64,000 bases of DNA from Acidovorax defluvii. Lineage in GTDB: Bacteria; Pseudomonadota; Gammaproteobacteria; Burkholderiales; Burkholderiaceae_C. The position numbers and the translations under genes are program-made. This document shows positions 51,523-60,782 of this stretch, piece by piece. The notes under the pieces were generated by a model, which saw only the letters and a list, made by a program, of their open reading frames with translations, was not told the DNA's origin and ran no database searches. Numbering within the stretch: position 1 is the stretch's first letter; every line of letters starts with the position of its first letter. The stretch lies in assembly GCA_003268905.1 (NCBI GenBank), contig QLTU01000006.1, positions 153,704-217,703 of the forward strand, read 5' to 3'.

Positions 51523-54495
51523 ATGTTGCTAACCAAGAAGTCTTCGCACGCCCACCAGGGCACCTCCGCACCCGTTTCGCCGTTTGTGCACAGCCTGCGC
51601 CGGGGCTTGTCGCAGGCGCTGCCCACGATGGACCGCCGTTCTTTCCTGCGCCGTTCTGGTCTGGGCGTGGGGGTGGGTATTGCTGCAACGCAGCTCACTC
51701 TGGTCAAAAAGTCCAACGCTGCCGAAGGCGCCAAGGTCGCCATCGGCGACAGCAAGCTGGAAGTGCGTCGCACCATTTGCACCCACTGTTCGGTGGGCTG
51801 CGCGGTGGATGCCGTGGTGGAAAACGGCGTGTGGGTACGCCAGGAGCCCGTGTTCGATTCCCCCATCAACCTGGGTGCTCACTGCGCCAAGGGTGCGGCC
51901 CTGCGTGAGCACGGCCACGGCGAATACCGACTGCGTTATCCGATGAAGCTGGTGAACGGCAAATACGAGCGCATCAGCTGGGATACGGCCCTGACAGAAA
52001 TCACCAACAAGATGCAGGAGTTGCGCAAGGCCAGCGGTCCCGACAGCGTCTACTTCATCGGGTCTTCCAAGCACAACAACGAGCAGGCTTACCTGCTGCG
52101 CAAGTTTGTGAGCTTCTGGGGCACCAACAACTGCGACCACCAGGCCCGCATCTGTCACTCCACCACGGTGGCCGGCGTTGCCAACACCTGGGGCTACGGC
52201 GCCATGACCAACTCGTACAACGACATGCAAAACAGCAAGGTCGCCCTGTACATTGGCTCCAACGCGGCCGAGGCCCACCCGGTGAGCATGTTGCACATGC
52301 TGCATGCCAAGGAAACCGGCTGCAAGATGATCGTGGTGGACCCGCGCTTCACCCGCACCGCCGCCAAGGCGGACGAATACGTGCGCATTCGTTCCGGCAC
52401 CGACATTCCTTTCCTGTTTGGTCTGCTGCACCACATCTTCAAAAACGGCTGGGAAGACAAAAAATACATCAACGACCGTGTCTATGGCATGGACAAGGTG
52501 CGTGAGGAAGTGCTGGCCAAGTGGACCCCCGACAAGGTGGAAGAGGCCTGTGGTGTCAAGGAAGACCAGATGTTCAAGGTCGCCAAGATGCTGCACGACA
52601 ACAGCCCCGGCACCATTGTCTGGTGCATGGGCCAGACGCAGCATTCCATCGGCAATGCGATGGTGCGCGCCTCGTGCATCCTGCAACTTGCTCTGGGCAA
52701 TGTGGGCAAGAGCGGGGGTGGCACCAATATTTTCCGTGGTCACGACAACGTGCAGGGCGCGACCGACGTGGGCCCGAACCCTGATTCTCTGCCCGGCTAC
52801 TACGGCTTGGCCGAGGGCTCCTGGAAGCACTTTGCCAAAGCCTGGGGTGTGGATTTCGAGTGGATCAAGGGCCGTTACGCCTCGCCTGCGATGATGAGCA
52901 AGAACGGCATCACGGTGTCGCGCTGGATTGACGGCGTGCTGGAGAAGAACGAGCTGATTGACCAGGACTCCAACCTGCGCGGCGTCTTCTACTGGGGCCA
53001 TGCCCCCAATTCACAGACCCGTGGTCTGGAAATGAAGCGGGCCATGGACAAGCTCGATCTGCTGGTGGTGGTCGACCCCTATCCGTCGGCTACCGCAGCC
53101 ATGGCGGCCATGCCCGGCAACCCCGAAGATCTGAACCCGGACCGCGCGGTGTACCTGCTGCCAGCTGCCACGCAGTTTGAAACCAGCGGTTCTTGCACGG
53201 CATCCAACCGCTCGCTGCAGTGGCGCGAAAAGGTGATCGAGCCCTTGTGGGAGAGCCGCAGTGATCACATGATCATGCACCAGTTCGCAGAGAAACTCGG
53301 CTTTGCCAACGAGTTGTCCAAGAACTACAAGATGCAGAAGGTCAAGGGCATGGATGAACCCGTACCCGAGGACATCCTGCGTGAAATCAACCGCAGTGTC
53401 TGGACCATCGGCTACACCGGCCAGAGCCCCGAGCGCCTGAAGGCCCACATGAAGAACATGCATGTGTTCGACGTGAAAACCCTCAAGGCCAAAGGCGGCA
53501 AGGACAAGGAAACGGGCTACGACTTTGGCGGGGATTATTTCGGTCTGCCCTGGCCTTGTTATGGCACGCCCGAGCTCAAGCACCCAGGCACTGCCAATCT
53601 GTACGATACCTCGCGCCACGTCATGGACGGCGGTGGTAATTTCCGCGCCAACTTTGGTGTGGAAAAGGATGGCACCAATCTGTTGGCCGAAGATGGATCG
53701 CACTCGCTGGGCGCAGACATCACCACCGGCTACCCCGAGTTTGACCATGTGCTGGTCAAGAAGCTGGGTTGGTGGGACGAGCTGACCGACGCCGAGAAGA
53801 CGGCGGCCGAAGGCAAAAACTGGAAGACCGATTCCTCGGGTGGCATCATCCGCGTGGTCATGAAGAACCATGGTTGCCATCCCTTTGGCAACGCCAAGGC
53901 GCGGGCCGTGGTGTGGAACTTCCCCGATGCGATTCCCCAGCACCGCGAGCCCATCTATGGCACGCGTCCCGATCTGGTGGCCAAGTACCCCACGCACGAC
54001 GACAAGAAGGCTTTCTGGCGCCTGCCCACGCTCTACAAGAGCCTGCAGGACAAGAATGTGGCCGACAAGGTCTACGAAAAATTCCCGCTCATCATGAGTT
54101 CCGGCCGTCTGGTCGAATACGAAGGTGGCGGCGAAGAAACCCGCTCCAACCCCTGGCTGGCCGAGTTGCAGCAAGAGGCGTTTGTGGAAATCAACCCCAA
54201 GACGGCTGCCGACCGGGGCATTCGCAACGGCGAGCGCGTGTGGCTGAGCTCTCCCACGGGCGCCCGCCTGAATGTGCAGGCGCTGGTCACCGAACGGGTC
54301 GCACCGGACACGGTCTGGATGCCTTTCCACTTCTCTGGCCGCTGGCAGGGTGCCGACATGCTGGCGCACTACCCGAAGGGGGCCGCCCCCATCGTGCGGG
54401 GCGAGGCTGTGAACACCGCCACTACCTATGGATACGACAGCGTGACCATGATGCAGGAAACCAAGACCACGATCTGCAACGTGGAACGGGCTTGA
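51523..54495 (+). CDS. fdhA: periplasmic formate dehydrogenase alpha subunit
   Basis: 990 residues. Tat signal DRRSFLRRSGLGVGVGIAAT after an unusually long lead of about 35 residues. A 4Fe-4S site (CTHCSVGCAVDAVVENG..CAKG), then NNCDHQARICHSTTVAGVAN with Cys at the selenocysteine position and the adjacent His, then the two MGD-binding halves ending VTMMQETKTTICNVERA. It oxidises formate in the periplasm and passes electrons to the beta and gamma subunits and quinone. Other parts are at 54525-55145 and 55386-56588. Confidence 0.95.
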   Translation: MLLTKKSSHAHQGTSAPVSPFVHSLRRGLSQALPTMDRRSFLRRSGLGVGVGIAATQLTLVKKSNAAEGAKVAIGDSKLEVRRTICTHCSVGCAVDAVVENGVWVRQEPVFDSPINLGAHCAKGAALREHGHGEYRLRYPMKLVNGKYERISWDTALTEITNKMQELRKASGPDSVYFIGSSKHNNEQAYLLRKFVSFWGTNNCDHQARICHSTTVAGVANTWGYGAMTNSYNDMQNSKVALYIGSNAAEAHPVSMLHMLHAKETGCKMIVVDPRFTRTAAKADEYVRIRSGTDIPFLFGLLHHIFKNGWEDKKYINDRVYGMDKVREEVLAKWTPDKVEEACGVKEDQMFKVAKMLHDNSPGTIVWCMGQTQHSIGNAMVRASCILQLALGNVGKSGGGTNIFRGHDNVQGATDVGPNPDSLPGYYGLAEGSWKHFAKAWGVDFEWIKGRYASPAMMSKNGITVSRWIDGVLEKNELIDQDSNLRGVFYWGHAPNSQTRGLEMKRAMDKLDLLVVVDPYPSATAAMAAMPGNPEDLNPDRAVYLLPAATQFETSGSCTASNRSLQWREKVIEPLWESRSDHMIMHQFAEKLGFANELSKNYKMQKVKGMDEPVPEDILREINRSVWTIGYTGQSPERLKAHMKNMHVFDVKTLKAKGGKDKETGYDFGGDYFGLPWPCYGTPELKHPGTANLYDTSRHVMDGGGNFRANFGVEKDGTNLLAEDGSHSLGADITTGYPEFDHVLVKKLGWWDELTDAEKTAAEGKNWKTDSSGGIIRVVMKNHGCHPFGNAKARAVVWNFPDAIPQHREPIYGTRPDLVAKYPTHDDKKAFWRLPTLYKSLQDKNVADKVYEKFPLIMSSGRLVEYEGGGEETRSNPWLAELQQEAFVEINPKTAADRGIRNGERVWLSSPTGARLNVQALVTERVAPDTVWMPFHFSGRWQGADMLAHYPKGAAPIVRGEAVNTATTYGYDSVTMMQETKTTICNVERA

Positions 54496-54524
54496 GCGCA
54501 CCGCGCTGACCAGGAGACAGAACA

Positions 54525-55145
54525 ATGGCACGAATGAAATTCATCTGCGATGCAGAGCGCTGCATCGAATGCAACGGCTGCGTTACCGCCTGCAAGAACG
54601 AGCATGAGGTGCCGTGGGGCGTGAACCGCCGCCGCGTGGTCACCCTCAACGACGGTGTTCCCGGCGAAAAATCGATCTCGGTGGCCTGCATGCACTGCAG
54701 CGACGCGCCCTGTATGGCCGTTTGCCCCGTGAACTGCTTTTACCGCACGGACGAAGGCGTGGTGCTGCATGACAAGGATGTCTGCATCGGCTGCGGCTAT
54801 TGCAGCTACGCTTGCCCGTTTGGCGCACCCCAGTTCCCGTCGCAAGGCACGTTCGGCGTGCGCGGCAAGATGGACAAGTGCACCTTCTGCGCCGGTGGCC
54901 CCGAGGCCAATGGCAGCCAGGCAGAGTTTGAAAAGTACGGGCGCAACCGGTTGGCTGAAGGCAAGTTGCCTGCCTGCGCCGAGATGTGCTCGACCAAGGC
55001 CCTGCTGGCGGGTGATGGTGATGTGGTTGCCGACATTTTTCGCAACCGTGTCGTTCAGCGCGGCAAAGGGGCCGAAGTGTGGGGCTGGGGCACCGCCTAT
55101 GGCACACAACAGGGTGCCCAGCCACCTGCAGGAGCCAAGCCATGA
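54525..55145 (+). CDS. fdhB: formate dehydrogenase beta (iron-sulfur) subunit
   Basis: 206 residues, AGGAG before ATG 54525. Four 4Fe-4S-type cysteine groups: CIECNGCVTACKNEH (about 13-27), CMHCSDAPCMAVCPVNC, CIGCGYCSYACPFGA, and CTFC..CAEMC. This carries electrons from the alpha subunit to the cytochrome b subunit. No transmembrane anchor. The downstream small lipoprotein gene overlaps its stop by 4 bases (ATGA). Confidence 0.94.
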   Translation: MARMKFICDAERCIECNGCVTACKNEHEVPWGVNRRRVVTLNDGVPGEKSISVACMHCSDAPCMAVCPVNCFYRTDEGVVLHDKDVCIGCGYCSYACPFGAPQFPSQGTFGVRGKMDKCTFCAGGPEANGSQAEFEKYGRNRLAEGKLPACAEMCSTKALLAGDGDVVADIFRNRVVQRGKGAEVWGWGTAYGTQQGAQPPAGAKP

Positions 55146-55372
55146 AACGTATTTCCATCACCCTGACGGCGGTATTGGCCCTTGCCGGCCTGAGCGCCTG
55201 CACCGAAAAACCGCAGACCGGTGGTGGCGTCAAGCAAGACGCTGCACCCTTCGCGGGCACGGGTAGCAATTTCACCCAGCCGGGCTGGAAAGCAGGCGAC
55301 AAGGCGGGCTGGGAGCAGCATCTGAAGGCGCGCCAGCAATACGGCCAGAACGAATACACCCGCACCCAATAA
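55142..55372 (+). CDS. small lipoprotein within the formate dehydrogenase operon
   Basis: 76 residues starting at ATG 55142, translationally coupled to fdhB. Signal peptide MKRISITLTAVLALAGLSAC with lipobox LSAC (Cys 20), then 56 hydrophilic residues: Gly/Lys-rich, TQPGWKAGDKAGWEQHLKAR and a Tyr/Gln/Asn tail. I know no family. Its position between the beta and gamma subunit genes suggests a periplasm-facing accessory subunit of the complex; this is inference. Confidence 0.8.
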   Translation: MKRISITLTAVLALAGLSACTEKPQTGGGVKQDAAPFAGTGSNFTQPGWKAGDKAGWEQHLKARQQYGQNEYTRTQ

Positions 55373-55385
55373 AGCGAGGCCCGTT

Positions 55386-56588
55386 ATGAAACACATCGTG
55401 TGTGCCTTGTTGTTGGGAATGGCATCGGCGTTGGGCACCGTGAACGCTCAGACGCCTGCGGCCCCTGACGTGGCTCCCGCACCTTCCGCTGCGCCTGCAG
55501 TGGCAGGGATTCAGAGCCAGAACATCTTTCAGGTGAAGCCCGACGCCAGCACCGACCCCCAATACGCTGAGCAGACCAACGGCGAGCGCGGTAAGGTGCA
55601 GCCGGGCAACAACGCGCCGATGTGGCGCCAGGTGGGGCAGGGCGTTACCGGCTACAGCAGCCTGCCCTTGAGCCAGGCGCCCGAGGCTGGCAACCTGATT
55701 CAGCCGATGGTGCAGTACCCAGGCGCGCGTTTCACCAACGCTGGCGAGGGTTGGCGCCAGGTGCGCAACCAGTGGATCATTCCTTATGGCGCGGCCTTGC
55801 TGGGCATTGTGCTGCTTGCCTTGGCGATTTTCTATTTCACCAAGGGTTCTCTGGGGCATGAGCACCCTGAATCGGGCCGCAAGATCGAGCGTTTCACACC
55901 GTTTGAGCGCGCCGCGCACTGGGCGAACGCCGGTGCATTCATTGCCCTGGCTATTTCGGGCATCGTGATGGCGTTTGGCAAGTTCTTTTTGCTGCCTGTC
56001 ATGGGCAGCACGCTGTTTGGCTGGCTGGCCTACGCGCTCAAGAACGTGCACAACTTCATGGGCCCCTTGTTTGCCGTCTCGCTGCTGGTCATCATTGTCA
56101 CTTTTGTGAAGGACAACATTGCCAACTGCGCCGATTTTGTCTGGCTGAGCAAAGGCGGCGGCCTGCTCGGCAGTGGCGATCATCAGGTGCCGTCGCACCG
56201 CTTCAACGCGGGCGAAAAGGGATTGTTCTGGTGGGGCATCACCATTCCCGGCATCGTCGTGGTGGCCACGGGCCTGGTGCTGGACAAGTTGATTCCCGGC
56301 TTTGGCGATGTGCGTGGCGACATGCAGGTCGCACACATGATCCATGCCGTGCTGGCGATCTGGATGATGGCCTTGATCTGCGGGCACATCTACATGGGAA
56401 CCGTCGGCATGCGTGGTGCGTACAAGGCCATGAAAACCGGCTACGTCAGCGATGGCTGGGCCCGTGAGCACCATGAACTTTGGTATGACGATGTCCAGGC
56501 GGGCAAGATTCCGCGGCAACGCAGCGCCAGCCACCCGGCGGCGGATGTCGCCGCAACACCATCTGCGGGCCATCCCGCGCAGGTATGA
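55386..56588 (+). CDS. fdhC: formate dehydrogenase gamma (cytochrome b) subunit
   Basis: 400 residues. A cleavable signal (residues 1-21) and a periplasmic lead of about 110 residues are followed by four main transmembrane helices (about 138-156, 181-199, 222-246, 286-305 with a further one at 330-347). Haem-ligand histidines appear in RAAHWANAGAF, VHNFMGPLFA and HMIHAVLAIWMM. It delivers electrons from FdhB to the quinone pool. The Pro/Ala-rich C-terminus is cytoplasmic. The stop overlaps the next start as ATGA. Confidence 0.93.
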   Translation: MKHIVCALLLGMASALGTVNAQTPAAPDVAPAPSAAPAVAGIQSQNIFQVKPDASTDPQYAEQTNGERGKVQPGNNAPMWRQVGQGVTGYSSLPLSQAPEAGNLIQPMVQYPGARFTNAGEGWRQVRNQWIIPYGAALLGIVLLALAIFYFTKGSLGHEHPESGRKIERFTPFERAAHWANAGAFIALAISGIVMAFGKFFLLPVMGSTLFGWLAYALKNVHNFMGPLFAVSLLVIIVTFVKDNIANCADFVWLSKGGGLLGSGDHQVPSHRFNAGEKGLFWWGITIPGIVVVATGLVLDKLIPGFGDVRGDMQVAHMIHAVLAIWMMALICGHIYMGTVGMRGAYKAMKTGYVSDGWAREHHELWYDDVQAGKIPRQRSASHPAADVAATPSAGHPAQV

Positions 56589-56989
56589 GGTTTCGAACCA
56601 TGACGCATTTCTTCCGTTCCTCGCTGCTGGCACTTTGCGCGGCCAGCGTTTGTACACTGGTATCGGCCAAGTTGCCCGCACCTTCACCGGAGGCCGCTGC
56701 CAAGGCTGCCGAAACCGCCGCCAAGGCCGCCTGGGCTGGCAAGGTTGACAACTACAAGCTGTGTCTGTCGCAAGATCGCGTGGCCGCCCACTACCGCAAG
56801 ACGACGCCGTCGGCAAAGCCAGCCACTGCGGTGGGTTCGGGTTGCACCGATCCCGGCCCCTTTGCCTACACGCCCCCAGCAGCCAAGCCCGCTGAGGCAG
56901 CGGGCGCGCATTCGCCACCAGGCACCGCCAGCAGCCCGCCCAGCACGCTGGTGCCTGCTGCGGCAGCCGCGTCTGCGCCCAAGTCCTGA
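56585..56989 (+). CDS. small secreted hypothetical protein of the formate dehydrogenase operon
   Basis: 134 residues from ATG 56585 (coupled, ATGA) or 129 from ATG 56600 with GAGG upstream. Signal peptide (FFRSSLLALCAASVCTLVSA), then an Ala/Lys helix, a Cys in YKLCLSQDR and another in GSGCTDPGPF (possible disulfide), then a long Pro/Ala-rich tail. No family recognised. Exported; possibly an accessory of the periplasmic enzyme. Followed by a clear terminator, so it is the last gene of this operon. Confidence 0.75.
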   Translation: MRFRTMTHFFRSSLLALCAASVCTLVSAKLPAPSPEAAAKAAETAAKAAWAGKVDNYKLCLSQDRVAAHYRKTTPSAKPATAVGSGCTDPGPFAYTPPAAKPAEAAGAHSPPGTASSPPSTLVPAAAAASAPKS

Positions 56990-57009
56990 AGGCAGCCATT
57001 GCCTGGATG

Positions 57010-57043
57010 AAAGCCGTGTCCACTTTGTGGGCGCGGCTTTTTT
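57010..57043 (+). terminator. rho-independent terminator of the formate dehydrogenase operon
   Basis: AAAGCCG pairs with CGGCTTT, with an inner CCAC/GTGG pair, followed by TTTTTT. It lies 20 bases after the stop of the last operon gene and before fdhD. Confidence 0.8.
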
Positions 57044-57162
57044 GTAGCAGGACCGGGCCGACGCCCTGCGGACAGTGCGCAGATCGTCGCAGCACCAGTG
57101 CAGCCCGTCATCGACAGTCCCCGCGCCATGCCGCATGAGCGGCTGCCGCGTATATTGGCACC

Positions 57163-58050
57163 ATGAAACGTTCCTCGCACCCTGCTTCTGTTGTGCCAAC
57201 GCTGCCGCGTCTTACGCAAGCCCAGGCGCCTCTCACCCAGAGTGTGGAGGTTGTCAATGAACGGGGCGAGCGGGAGCAGGTGCAGATTCCCGCAGAGCGG
57301 CCGCTCACCATCTACGTGGACAAACGCGAGCTTGTCACCCTGATGACCCTGGGTGCGCAGCCCGAATTGCTGGTGCTGGGCTATCTGCGCAACCAGCGGC
57401 TGGTGCAATCGGTACAGGACATCGAATCCATCACCGTCGATTGGGAAGTCCATGCGGCAGCGGTCAAGACGCGCCACGGCATCGCGCGCATCGAAGAACG
57501 CACTGCCAGCAAGGTGGTGACCACGGGCTGCGGCCAGGGCAGCGTTTTTGGCGGACTGATGGACGAGGTGGATCGCATCGATCTGCCAGCGGCACAGCTC
57601 ACCCAGGCGCAGCTTTATGGCATCGTCAATGCCATCCGCATCAAGGAAAGCACTTACAAGTCTGCCGGCTCAGTGCATGGCTGTGCGCTGTTTTGCGGTG
57701 AAGAGTTGCTCATCTTTGTAGAAGACGTGGGCCGACACAACGCCATCGACACCATTGCCGGCTGGATGTGGATGCAGGCCGGTGAAATGGCCGGAAGCGA
57801 CAAAGTCTTCTACACCACGGGGCGGTTGACCAGCGAGATGGTCATCAAATCGGCCCAGATGGGCGTTCCCATCGTGGTGTCGCGCAGCGGCATGACGCAG
57901 ATGGGGCATGCAGTTGCGCAGCAACTTGGCCTGTGTGCCATTGGCCGTGCAACCAACCGTCGCTTCGTTTGTTACAGCGGCGCCGACCGCTTGCTGCTGC
58001 AGCCCGAACTGGCGGTGGTTCCGCCTGTCGCACCTGTCGCTGTAGGCTAA
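57163..58050 (+). CDS. fdhD: formate dehydrogenase accessory sulfurtransferase FdhD
   Basis: 295 residues. FdhD transfers sulfur (via IscS) to the molybdenum cofactor, which formate dehydrogenases need. Motifs: GYLRNQRLVQSVQDIESITV, VTTGCGQGSVFGGL (the CxxC-type loop but with Gly as last residue, CGQG), GSVHGCALFCGEELL, EDVGRHNAIDTIAGW, and YTTGRLTSEMVIKSAQMG. Only the first Cys is expected to be essential, from E. coli work. It could serve both enzymes of this locus. It has its own leader after the operon terminator. Confidence 0.93.
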   Translation: MKRSSHPASVVPTLPRLTQAQAPLTQSVEVVNERGEREQVQIPAERPLTIYVDKRELVTLMTLGAQPELLVLGYLRNQRLVQSVQDIESITVDWEVHAAAVKTRHGIARIEERTASKVVTTGCGQGSVFGGLMDEVDRIDLPAAQLTQAQLYGIVNAIRIKESTYKSAGSVHGCALFCGEELLIFVEDVGRHNAIDTIAGWMWMQAGEMAGSDKVFYTTGRLTSEMVIKSAQMGVPIVVSRSGMTQMGHAVAQQLGLCAIGRATNRRFVCYSGADRLLLQPELAVVPPVAPVAVG

Positions 58051-58171
58051 CGGGCGTCTCGCATTACAACCATGCTGCATGGACCTGGCGGCGCGGCGCG
58101 GCCCACCTACGATGGCTTGGGCAAGCCCCTAAACCCGCTTCGGGGGCGCAATTGCGCTAAGGTTCGCACCC

Positions 58172-60691
58172 ATGAATCTGTCCTTTTTTCGCCTGGGGCT
58201 GCGCACCCTGGTCCGTGACCTGCGTGCGGGTGAGTTGCGCCTGCTCATGGTGGCTGTCACCCTTGCGGTCGCGGCGCTGACATCGGTGGGGTTTTTTGCC
58301 GACCGGCTGCAGGGTGGGCTTCAACGCGACGCCCTGCAGTTGCTGGGCGGCGACGCCGTGGTGGCCAGCGACAACCCCACGCCCCCCGCCTTTGCCGAGC
58401 GCGCGCGGGCGCTGGGCCTGCAGACGGTGACGACCATGGGCTTTCCCACCATGGGCCGTGCCAGTGATCTGCAGGGCGGTGCCACCAAGCTCGTGGCCCT
58501 CAAGGGCGTGGAGCCAGGCTATCCCTTGCGCGGCAGCCTGCAGGTGGCCGATTCGCCCGATGCCGTGGCGCAGGTCACGCGCGATATTCCTGCGCCGGGC
58601 GAGGTATGGGTGGACGCCCCTTTGCTGGAAGCGCTGGGGCTGTCGATGGGCGACATGTTGCTGCTGGGCGATGCCCAGTTGCGCATTGCACGCATCATCG
58701 TGGTGGAGCCCGACCGGGGCGCGGGCTTCATGAGCTTTGCGCCGCGCGCCATGCTCAACCAGGCCGATGTGCCCGCCACCGGCCTGGTGCAACCCGCCAG
58801 CCGCCTGACCTACCGCTTTGCCGTGGCCGGTTCGCCTGCAGCCGTCAAGGCTTTCAGCGAATGGGCTGCCATCGAGGCGACAAAGCCCGAAGTGCACGGC
58901 GTGCGGGTTGAGTCGCTTGAAAGCGGCCGCCCCGAGATGCGCCAGACGCTGGACCGCGCCCAGAAATTCCTCAACCTGGTGGCCCTGCTGGCTGCCCTGT
59001 TGTCGGCCGTGGCCGTGGCGCTGGCAGCGCGCGGCTTTGCGGCAGACCACCTGGATGCCTCGGCCATGCTGCGTGTGCTGGGCCAGAGCCAGCGCACCAT
59101 TGCGGGCGCCTACACCACCGAGTTCGCACTGATCGGCCTGTTCGCCAGTGCCCTGGGCGTGGCGCTTGGCTACCTGGTGCACAACGTGTTTGTGCTGCTG
59201 CTGGCGGGGCTGGTGGAGTCGGCACTGCCCGCGCCCAGCCTGTGGCCCGTGGCATTTGGCCTGGGCATGGGCCTTACGCTGCTGCTGGCCTTTGGGCTGC
59301 CGCCGGTGCTGCAACTGGCCCAGGTGCCGCCGCTGCGCGTGATCCGTCGCGACATGGGGGGGCTCAAACCCGTGTCGCTGGTGGTGCTGGCGGTGGGCGT
59401 GGCCGGTTTTGCAGCACTGCTGCTGGCCGTGAGCAGCGACCTGGCGCTGGGTCTGATTGCCGTGGGTGGCTTTGCTGCAGCCGTGGCGCTGTTTGCGCTG
59501 CTGAGCTGGGGCGCGGTGAAACTGCTGCGCAAGAGCGTCAACGAGTCCACCGCACCGCGCTGGCTGGTGCTGGCCACGCGGCAGATATCGGCCCGCCCGG
59601 CCTATGCCGTGGTGCAGGTCAGCAGCCTGGCCGTGGGGCTGCTGGCGCTGGTGCTGCTGGTGCTGCTGCGCACCGACCTGATTTCCAGCTGGCGCCAGGC
59701 CACCCCGCCGGATGCGCCCAACCGCTTTGTCATCAACGTCATGCCCGACCAGGCCGAGGCCTTTCAGCAGGTGCTTCAAGACGCTGGCGTGGCCCGCTAC
59801 GACTGGTACCCGATGATTCGCGGCCGCCTGCTGGCCGTGAACGGCCAACCCGTGGGGCCGGACAGCTATGCCGAAGACCGCGCCAAGCGCCTGGTGGATC
59901 GCGAGTTCAATCTCTCCAACGCGGTCGAAGCGCCCGGCCACAACCAGGTGGTTGCTGGCCAATGGACGCCGGGCGAAGAAGGGGCCATCAGCGTGGAAGA
60001 AGGCATTGCGCAAACCCTGGGCCTGCAGCTGGGCGACCGCCTGCAGTTCGACATGGGCGGTGTGCAGAACGAGGCCCGCATCACCAGCCTGCGCAAGGTG
60101 GACTGGGGTTCCATGCGCGCCAATTTCTTCGTGATGTATCCCGTGGCCAGCCTCAAGGATGTGCCCGTGACCTACCTGGCCGCTTATCGGGCGCCCGACA
60201 AGGCGGGGTTTGACAACGCGCTGGTGCGCCAGTTTCCCAACATCACCAACGTGGACATGGGCGCCACCATTGCCCAGGTGCAGCGCGTGCTGGAGCAGGT
60301 GATCCAGGCGGTCGAATTTTTGTTCGCCTTCACGTTGGCGGCCGGGCTGGTGGTGCTGTTTGCCGCCGTCACGGCCACGCGCGAGGAGCGTGCGCGCGAG
60401 TTCGCCATCATGCGTGCCATGGGGGCCCGTGCCAGCCTGTTGCGCCAGGTGCAGCGCGCCGAGCTGGTAGGCGTGGGGTTGCTCGCGGGCTTTCTGGCCA
60501 GCTGCGTGGCCGTGGCTGTGGGCTGGGCCTTGGCGCGCTATGTGTTCGATTTCGCCTGGACCGCCGCACTTTGGGTGCCGCTGGCGGGGGCCCTGGCGGG
60601 CGCCGTGCTGGCGCTGGCGGCGGGCTGGTGGGGGCTGCGCGATGTGCTGAACCGCCCCGTGGTGGAAACGCTGCGCCGTGCCGCAGAGTAG
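58172..60691 (+). CDS. FtsX-type ABC transporter permease
   Basis: 839 residues. Two FtsX halves: an N-terminal helix (about 22-44), a large periplasmic domain (45-260), three helices (about 265-390), then more helices (400-510), a second periplasmic domain and a final helix set (about 710-825) with VTATREERAREFAIMRAMGA. It resembles YbbP. Such permeases work with a separate ATPase (YbbA-like) that is not in this window. The substrate may be a lipoprotein, lipid or macrolide-type molecule; this is not determined. Confidence 0.88.
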   Translation: MNLSFFRLGLRTLVRDLRAGELRLLMVAVTLAVAALTSVGFFADRLQGGLQRDALQLLGGDAVVASDNPTPPAFAERARALGLQTVTTMGFPTMGRASDLQGGATKLVALKGVEPGYPLRGSLQVADSPDAVAQVTRDIPAPGEVWVDAPLLEALGLSMGDMLLLGDAQLRIARIIVVEPDRGAGFMSFAPRAMLNQADVPATGLVQPASRLTYRFAVAGSPAAVKAFSEWAAIEATKPEVHGVRVESLESGRPEMRQTLDRAQKFLNLVALLAALLSAVAVALAARGFAADHLDASAMLRVLGQSQRTIAGAYTTEFALIGLFASALGVALGYLVHNVFVLLLAGLVESALPAPSLWPVAFGLGMGLTLLLAFGLPPVLQLAQVPPLRVIRRDMGGLKPVSLVVLAVGVAGFAALLLAVSSDLALGLIAVGGFAAAVALFALLSWGAVKLLRKSVNESTAPRWLVLATRQISARPAYAVVQVSSLAVGLLALVLLVLLRTDLISSWRQATPPDAPNRFVINVMPDQAEAFQQVLQDAGVARYDWYPMIRGRLLAVNGQPVGPDSYAEDRAKRLVDREFNLSNAVEAPGHNQVVAGQWTPGEEGAISVEEGIAQTLGLQLGDRLQFDMGGVQNEARITSLRKVDWGSMRANFFVMYPVASLKDVPVTYLAAYRAPDKAGFDNALVRQFPNITNVDMGATIAQVQRVLEQVIQAVEFLFAFTLAAGLVVLFAAVTATREERAREFAIMRAMGARASLLRQVQRAELVGVGLLAGFLASCVAVAVGWALARYVFDFAWTAALWVPLAGALAGAVLALAAGWWGLRDVLNRPVVETLRRAAE

Positions 60692-60725
60692 GTGATGGCG
60701 TGCGACCGTTGCCTTGACAATTTTT

Positions 60726-60780
60726 GATATTGATTTGATAGCTGCTAGCGCTTGATACCATTGGACTAGAGCCTGTTTTT
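60726..60780 (+). repeat. R-family repeat, copy R12, ahead of the hemoglobin gene
   Basis: Forward copy: TTTGATAGCTGCTAGCGCTT, then GATACCATTGGACTAGAGCC, then TGTTTTTAT. The right arm is degraded (TTGGACTAG), so the stem is weak. It ends 2 bases before the ATG of the hemoglobin gene, leaving no room for a normal ribosome site. Confidence 0.75.
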
Positions 60781-60782
60781 AT

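Noticed and set aside
52140..52160. Selenocysteine at the formate dehydrogenase active site
   Set aside because: The codon in ICHSTT is a Cys codon, not TGA, so no selenocysteine machinery is needed.
60714..60742. TTGACA followed by GATAGC as a promoter for the hemoglobin gene
   Set aside because: The -35 is perfect, but the -10 matches only 3 of 6 bases and is part of repeat R12, so it is not called as a feature.
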